From positions 248,001 through 312,000 of the forward strand of contig CAWHFX010000002.1 of NCBI GenBank assembly GCA_963828715.1: 64,000 nucleotides of DNA. Direction: 5' to 3'. How positions within the stretch are numbered: position 1 is the stretch's first letter; each line of letters begins with the position of its first letter. The DNA is from JAQGMV01 sp963828715. GTDB taxonomy: Bacteria > Pseudomonadota > Gammaproteobacteria > Burkholderiales > SG8-41. The notes below the pieces were generated by a model, which worked only from the letters and a program-made list of their open reading frames with translations, was not told the DNA's origin and searched no databases. Of this stretch, positions 57,860 through 64,000 are shown one piece after another. Both the position numbers and the translations under genes were made by a program.

Positions 57860-59046
57860 TCAAGCCCTCTTCCGCTCCGGGTCGAAGAACGGCTTCTTCA
57901 CGACGCGCGCGGCGGCGCGCCGGCGCTCGTGCTCGACGGTCACTTCCATTTCGAGCGGCGTGCCGCGGCGGCCCAGCGTGCGCGCAGATGCGCGAGCGCG
58001 ACGTACTTCTTCAGAAGCGGCGACCACCCGCCGCTCGTCGCGTATCCGGCCTGCGCTCCGCCGGCATAGATCGGCACGCTCATGCGCCACGCGGTGTGCG
58101 GCAGTTGCGGCGCAAGGCCGACGTCGCCGTAGAGCGCTTCGAGCGAGTCCCAGTCGACCTCGACACCGACGAAACGCCACTCCGGCGGGCGCGCCGCTTC
58201 AGCGGCGAGCGCGTTCCTGCCGACGAAGTTCTCCTTCTTGAGATTCACGGTCCACGCGAGGTCGAGCTCGTACGGCGACGACATCTGGCCGGGGATCAGC
58301 GCCTTGCGCGCCGAGACGTAATCGACGTCGAGCAGCATGAGGCCCGCCTCGATGCGCGCGACGTCCAGCGCGAGCATTCCGGCCGGCACGATACCGAACG
58401 GCGTGCCGGCGTCGATCAGGGCATCCCAGACCGCGAGCGCATGCCGCGCATCGAACCAGATCTCGTAGCCGAGATCGCCGGTGTAGCCGGTTCGCGAGAT
58501 CTCGACCGGCACGCCGCGCAGTACGCAGGGCATGACGCGGAAGTACTTCAGGGCAGCAAGGTCGCCGGCCGTCGCGTGCTCGAGGATCACCCGTGCGCTC
58601 GGACCCTGCAGCGCCAGCGCAGCGACGCGTTCGCTTACATCCGCGACTTCGACCTCGAGTCCGATGGCATTGTCTTCGAGCCAGCGCAGGTTGGGCTCCG
58701 CGGAGGTCATGCGGAAGCGCGTCTCGTCGAGCCGGGCGATCGTGCCGTCGTCGAGCACCTTGCCGTCGCCGTCGCACCAGCACGTATAGAGCACCTGCCC
58801 TACGCTGCAGCGCGCGACATCGCGGGTTGCGACGCGGTCGAGCAGCCGCGCCGCATCACGGCCGGAGATCGAATACTTGTAGAGCGGCGACACGTCGAGC
58901 AGTGCCGCGGAGCTGCGGATCGCGTGGTATTCGCGCTCGTGGTTGAGCTCGTACGAGCTTGCGACGACATAGCCCGACCAGCGTCGCCAGGCATGGCTCT
59001 CGCAAAGTAGGGCGGTGCGCGCGTGAAAGGGCGTCGTTTTCAGCAT
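57860..59046 (-). CDS. GcvT-like aminomethyltransferase family protein, one frameshift
   Basis: About 395 residues. The folate-binding GcvT fold shows ASSYELNHEREYHAIRSSAA, LLDVSPLYKYSISGRDAARL, VLYTCWCDGDGKVLDDGTIA, ALQGPSARVILEHATAGDLA, ISRTGYTGDLGYEIWFDARH and YVSARKALIPGQMSSPYELD. The C-terminus switches frame at about 57970, ending MEVTVEHERRRAAARVVKKP. No gcvH or gcvP is nearby, so it is not the glycine-cleavage T protein. Related stand-alone proteins demethylate sarcosine-, dimethylglycine- or aromatic methyl-ether-type substrates using tetrahydrofolate. It leads an operon with the two flavoenzymes. Confidence 0.87.
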
Positions 59047-59144
59047 TCGTGCGCGGGGAAGCGGCCTTCGCCGGAAGCGCGGTTGCACGAGCGTACCACC
59101 GTCGTACCGGAAACGTTACGATCACTCTGCTGTCCAAACCGGGT

Positions 59145-59609
59145 ATGTATATCTTGCGCCTTCTCATTGCTGTCGCGCTGCTCGCGCTGAGCGCGTGCGC
59201 GACGGTGAGCACCGAGGTCGTCGAGCTCAGCCCCGCTCAGAAGTATCCCCCGAAATCGCCGACGCAGGTCCAGGTTCTGCTGCAGAAACCCGACCGCCCG
59301 TATGTCGAGATCGCGATGCTCGAATCGCGCGGCGAATCGGAAGCCGCGATGCTCAACGACGCTCGCGAAAAGGCGGCACAGCTGGGCGCCGATGCAGTAT
59401 TGCGCACACAGATGCAGACCGAATTTCACCCGCCGATGACGGTCTACGATCCGTGGTACGACCCCTTCTTCTGGGGTTATCCCTATCGCATGTATCCGCC
59501 CTTTTACCCGTACGGGTGGGGCTCTTATCGCGTGGTAGGCGGCTATAACACGTACGTGCTGAAAAGCGTGGCTATAAAGTATCGCGACAGCACTTCGGCG
59601 GGCCAGTAG
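59145..59609 (+). CDS. Hypothetical outer-membrane lipoprotein
   Basis: 154 residues. Signal peptide with lipobox (LLIAVALLALSAC). The mature part has a domain around VQVLLQKPDRPYVEIAMLES, then AAMLNDAREKAAQLGADAVL, which is common in small lipoproteins of unknown function, followed by a Tyr/Pro/Phe-rich stretch (DPWYDPFFWGYPYRMYPPFY). No enzymatic motif. It is convergent with the sensor kinase gene, and the start choice is fixed by the signal peptide. Confidence 0.85.
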   Translation: MYILRLLIAVALLALSACATVSTEVVELSPAQKYPPKSPTQVQVLLQKPDRPYVEIAMLESRGESEAAMLNDAREKAAQLGADAVLRTQMQTEFHPPMTVYDPWYDPFFWGYPYRMYPPFYPYGWGSYRVVGGYNTYVLKSVAIKYRDSTSAGQ

Positions 59610-59640
59610 CGCGACACGCTGCTTCAAGCCGGCGCAACGC

Positions 59641-62600
59641 TCAGCTTTCGAGCAGATCCAGGATTTTCTGCGCCTCGACGGGTTTTACGACGTACTCGTC
59701 GAACCCCGCGTCCAGCGCGCGTTGACGGACGTCCGCCTGTCCGTATCCGCTCAACGCAATCAGCAGACGCCGATCCGGATCAGGGAGCGCCTTCAGCCGC
59801 CGTGCAACCTCATAGCCGTCCATCTCGGGCATGCCGATATCGACGATCGCGACATCGGGCTTGAATTCGGCCGCCAGCTCGATCGCCTCGGCGCCGCTGC
59901 GCGCGGTCCTCACGGTGTGACCTGCATCGGACAGTAACAGCCCGAGCGTATCCGCATGATCGGCGGTGTCATCGACGACCAGCACGCGACGGTTTCCGTT
60001 TCGCTTCTCCGCTGCCTGGGCAAGCGGCGACGCGTGATCGAGGGGCTGCGGCAGCGCCGGCAGACGTACTGTAAACGTGCTGCCTTTGCCCTGCCCGTCA
60101 CTGTGCGCGTAAACCGTGCCTCCATGGAGTTCAGTGAGACGGCGCACGAGGGTGAGGCCGACGCCGAGGCCGCCATACTTCTGGTCGATGGACCGCGTCG
60201 CACGCATGAACAGATCGAACACGTGCGGCAGCATGTCGGCCTCAATGCCGATGCCGTTGTCTTTTACCACGACGACTGCTTCCCGGTTGCCATCGGCGGA
60301 GATCTCGAGCGCCAGGCTGGCCCAGATCTCTCCGCCCTCGGGCGTGTATTTGGATGCATTGCTGACCAGATTGGTGACGATCTGCTCGAGCCGGACGGGA
60401 TCGCCCAGCACATGCACGGGTTCGAGCGGCACCGACAGGTGCACGCTCTGATGTTTCGCCTGCACGGTCGGCTCGTTCTGCTCGGTCGCGCGACGCAGCG
60501 AGCTCGGCAAGTTCGCACGGCTGAGTGCGCAGCGTGATCTGCGAAAGCGTCATGCGTGAGACATCCAGCAGATCGTCGATCAGGCGCGCCATGTTGTGAA
60601 TCTGACGGTCCATGACCTGGAGCATGCGCTCTTTATCTGCCGCCTTCGCCGAACTCGATCTGAGCAACGTGACGACGTTACGCAGCGGAGCGAGCGGACT
60701 GCGCAGCTCGTGCGCGAGCATCGCGAGGAACTCGTCCTTGTGGCGGTCGGCGGTCACGAGATCGTCGGCCCTGCGGCGCAATATGCGCTCGGTTTCCTTG
60801 CGTTCGGTGATCGGGCGAATGGCTTCGACGACCACGTCGCGGCCACCCGGGTCCCGCACCACGACCATGCGGCTCTCCACGATGATCTTCTGTCCGTCGC
60901 GGCGGGTGTGGACAAGCTCGCCGGTCCAGTAGCGGTGGCGCTCGATGACGGGCCTCAGGTCCGCATAGGGAGGCGACGTGTGCAGGAGATCGTGGCTCCC
61001 GCGACCGAGCGCCTGATCGCGGGTAAAGCCGTAGGTGTCTTCGGCGGCCTTGTTCCAGTACGTGATGCCGCCGTCGAGATACCACATCAGGATCGGCTCG
61101 TGCGCCTGATTCAAAAGCTCTGTCTGCTGCCGCAGCAACTCCTCGTTGCGCTTCAGCGAGTCGACGTCCACCAGCACGATCAGCGCACCGTCGATCTTGT
61201 TCTCCATCGTGCGGTACGGCCGCACGCGCAGCAGATACCAGCGCCCCTGCTTGTCTCTCACCTCCAGCTCGCGCACCGACATCGAGTCCATGACTTCCGT
61301 GACCAGCTCATCGAGATCGGGTACCTCGAAATTCATCTTGATGTCGCTGACCGGCCGTCCGACGTCGGTCGGGATGAGGTTGAACAGCTTCTCGGCCGTC
61401 GGAGTGAAGCGCCGGATGCGCATGTTCGGCCCCGAGCATCACGATCGCCATCTGAACGCTCGCGAGCAGGTTCAGCAGATCGTTGTTGCTCTGCGCGAGC
61501 TCGAGATTGCGCGCATGCAGCTCGTCGTTGACGGTGGCGAGCTCCTCGTTGCTCGACTGCATCTCCTCCTTCGACGTTTCGAGCTCCTCGTTGATGCTCT
61601 GCAGCTCCTCGTTGGCCGAATGAACTTCCTCGTTGGCCGACTGCAGCTCTTCGTTGGCCGCTTCCTGCTGCTCGATGACGGACTGCAGGTACTCGCGCGT
61701 CGCCGCGAGCTCCTGCTTCAGGCGCTCGATCTCCTCCCGCAACGCCACTTCCTTCTCTGCCGTCTCGGTCGGTGTCCCCGGCTCGGTCAGCGGGTGAGCT
61801 CGGAATTCCAGGGCACGCGCGCTCGTATCCTCGAATACGATCATGAACGTGTCCGCGCGCTCGACACCTGTTCTTATGGGCGTCACTTCGACCGTGACGA
61901 CGCGCTCCTGACCTTCGCTTCGCAGTCGCAGGCCTTCCTGGCGCACCGGCATTTCCCCGTCTTTCGCCCGCTGCACTGCGGAGCGCACGCCGAGCAGCAG
62001 ATCGTCGCGCAGCATTTTGAGCAGATTCAGGCTGGCGCGCCCCGGTGAGGGCGAGAGGTACGGGACCCGTGTCGCCGCGATACTGGAGGATTTCGAGGTC
62101 CTCGCGTACGATCACACTCGGCGGCGCATATCGCGAGATGAGCAGGCGATCGATCTCTTTCTGGCTCTCGGCCGAAGTCGTCCACGCGCTCGATCGCGAC
62201 CGGCGTGCCCGGCACGAAGGGGCGCCCTGCTCAGCGGACTCACCGTGCCCAGGGGCAGGGCAGCACGTGCCGGCTTTCTTGGCGTAGATCTTGTGGCGTA
62301 CGTTCACCAGCTCGAAGAGATCGCGGTAGGCGCCGATCGTTTCGGACGTGCCCAGCCACAGAAAGCCATTCGGCTCGCAACGCGTAGTGAAGGATGGGAA
62401 TTACCTTTTGCTGCAGTTCGGTGCCGAGATAGATGAGCATGTTGCGGCAGCTCACCAGATCGATGCGGGAGAACGGCGGATCCGAAAGCACGTTGTGGCG
62501 CGCGAATATACAGGCATCACGGATCGATTTGGCAATCTGATACTTGCCATCGACTTCGACGAAAAAGCGGCGCAGCCGCTCTTTCGAGATGTCCTGTACC

Positions 62601-63734
62601 GAGCCGGGCGGATACACCCCCATGCGCGCCTTGTCTATGCTCGCCAGACTGAGGTCAGTGGCGAAAATCTGTAACGGGATCTGCCGTCCGAGTTCTTCCA
62701 CGAACTCGGTGAAGGCCATGCCGACCGAATACGCTTCCTCGCCGGTCGAGCACCCCAGCGTCCAGATGCGGACGGGGTCGTGGCGTGAACGGTCCTCTGC
62801 AAGCTTTGCGAAAACGTCGCTCTTCAGCGCGTCGAATGCGGCCGGGTCCCGGAAAAAACTCGTGACGTTGATCAGAATATCCTGATACAGCGCGTCGATT
62901 TCGCCGCGGTTCGCCTGGAGGTAACGAAGGTACTCGGACATGCCATCCAGTTTGCGCAGGACGATCCGCCGAACGATGCGGCGATACAGCGTGTTGCGCT
63001 TGTAGTGCGAGAAATCGACACCGGTCGCGGTCTGGATAAGGTCCAGCACGGGCGTGACATCGGCCGGCGTCGACCGTCTGCTCCGATTCGGCTGCGACGA
63101 AAGGATGGCCGCTGATGCGGGCGAGCTCGGCGGCGATCTGGACCGGCGGCAGCACGAAATCGACGGCTCCCGTCGCGATTGCGCTGCGCGGCATGCTGGT
63201 CTGCTCGGCAGTGTCGTCCTGGGCGAAAGTCATTCCACCCGCCGCCTTGATTTCCTGAATGCCGATCGTTCCGTCGGAGCCCGTACCCGACAGCACGACG
63301 CCGATCGACTTCTCGCCCTGATAATCCGCAAGCGATTGGAAATAGTGATCGATCGGCCGGTGCTGTCCGGTCGCGGCCCGGCGCGGAGTGAGCTTCAGGG
63401 CGCCGCCATGGATTTCCAGATCATGACCGGCCGGCAGCACGTACATATGGTTGCGTTCGACGCGAACCCCATTGCTAACCGGTGTGACGGGGACGGTGGC
63501 AACGCGTCCGACAATTTCGGCGAGCATGCTTTCATGGCTCGGCGGCAGGTGCAGGATAAGCATGTAGGCCATGCCGGCATCGGGTGCGAGCCCCTGCGCA
63601 AACTGCTTGGCCGCCTCGAGTCCGCCGGCGGACGCGCCGATCCCCACGACGCAGAACGGCAGCGCAGCGGCGTCGCTGCCGTGCGTGACCGAGTGAGAGA
63701 CGCCAGTGCCGCTGGAGTCTTGTGCGGGGCCCAT
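59641..63734 (-). pseudogene. CheB-CheR-PAS-histidine kinase-receiver hybrid protein, several frameshifts
   Basis: About 1,360 residues if mended. In order: CheB methylesterase (VGIGASAGGLEAAKQF with catalytic Ser, SGTGSDGTIGIQEIKAAGGM); CheR methyltransferase (LDLIQTATGVDFSHYKRNTL, WTLGCSTGEEAYSVGMAF SAM loop); a long Glu-rich coiled coil (NEELQSANEEVHSANEELQS); PAS domains; HisKA (DEFLAMLAHELRSPLAPLRN); HATPase (NLVSNASKYTPEGG, DNGIGIEADMLPHVF); and REC (VDIGMPEMDGYEVARRL, phospho-Asp). Frame changes occur at about 63075, 62372, 62240, 62160, 62052, 61430 and 60515. The one at 62052 is a single extra G making GTAC. This known architecture couples methylation-type sensing to a two-component output. 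Breaks in all domains suggest sequencing insertions. Confidence 0.87.
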
Positions 63735-63782
63735 GGGGTGGATTCTGGAGCTACCGAGTAGAGTGCCCCCGCAATTGCATTT

Positions 63783-64000
63783 TTACAACCGCGAGTGCGC
63801 AGCCGGATTCATTGCGGTCACCAGCAATGTCCGCAGGATGTTCGCGTGCTCACGCGCCTCCCGTGCGAGGCGTTCGTGGTATTCGAGCATGCGGGTGCGG
63901 CGGCTCTTGCGATCGTTGTGGGTCATCGTCGTAAGCACATTCGCCCGCTGCTCGAGAAGGCGGATCGCTACCCAGATCGACGCTTCGAGTTTTTCGTCCT
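63783..64000 (-). CDS. Hypothetical protein, C-terminal part (partial)
   Basis: The last 71 residues of a gene that continues beyond the window (stop TAA, complement of 63783-63785). It is helical and Arg/Glu-rich: DEKLEASIWVAIRLLEQRAN, VLTTMTHNDRKSRRTRMLEY and HERLAREAREHANILRTLLV. I do not recognise the family. It is on the same strand as the sensor kinase gene and ends 48 bp before its start, so it may be in the same transcript. Confidence 0.55.
   Translation of the reverse strand, partial: DEKLEASIWVAIRLLEQRANVLTTMTHNDRKSRRTRMLEYHERLAREAREHANILRTLLVTAMNPAAHSRL

Overview
The window reads as the chromosome of a high-GC betaproteobacterium, most likely of the order Burkholderiales. The reasons are the gene order mltA-apaG-rpe-gph-trpE with trpG-trpD-trpC nearby, rplM-rpsI-argC-erpA, a double-length four-ATPase UvrA, and several Bug-type (tripartite tricarboxylate) periplasmic receptors. 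No tRNA, rRNA, phage, CRISPR array or complete insertion sequence was recognised.

Region 1 (1-16.6 kb) is compact core metabolism with intact frames: a dsbC tail, a TonB-like protein, mltA, apaG, rpe, gph, trpE, small stress and HhH genes, the translationally coupled run trpG-trpD-trpC-coq7, OsmC and YdcF proteins, rplM-rpsI, argC, erpA and an M23 endopeptidase. Region 2 (16.7-31 kb) holds tyrS, an msrA, fbp, a helix-turn-helix regulator, a SWIB protein, an EamA transporter, the DUF47/Pit phosphate pair, pdxH, a pirin, an SDR and a giant uvrA. Many of these are interrupted by single-base insertions. Region 3 (34-44.6 kb) is accessory: a PqqD/Tat/MsrA fusion, a GGDEF remnant, an LLM flavoenzyme, an alpha/beta hydrolase, ettA, and a group of dehydrogenases with an NMT1-like binding protein.

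Region 4 (44.7-48.9 kb) is the most interesting locus: a tightly coupled minus-strand operon of a C39-like cysteine peptidase, a RimK-like ATP-grasp ligase, a GCS2-type carboxylate-amine ligase and an N-formylglutamate-amidohydrolase-like hydrolase. It looks like a system that makes, attaches or trims a small peptide or amino-acid conjugate; its product is unknown. Region 5 (49-59.6 kb) has glnS, two Bug receptors plus a Bug remnant, a double CMD-domain protein, two adjacent phytoene-dehydrogenase-like flavoenzymes and a GcvT-like protein that could form a catabolic unit. Region 6 (59.6-64 kb) is one very large CheB-CheR-PAS-histidine kinase-receiver gene, followed by the tail of another gene.

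Two further layers cross the window. First, at least three families of short dispersed intergenic repeats (about 96 bp, 89 bp and a hairpin type) recur kilobases apart, some in tandem, and a perfect 19-bp inverted repeat flanks about 375 bp next to mltA. Second, a high density of single-base insertion frameshifts hits essential genes (tyrS, glnS, fbp, uvrA) from 16.8 kb onward but not before. That pattern points to unpolished long-read sequence rather than gene decay. True remnants (an msrA tail, a deleted Bug gene, a GGDEF tail) are separate from this and are marked as such.
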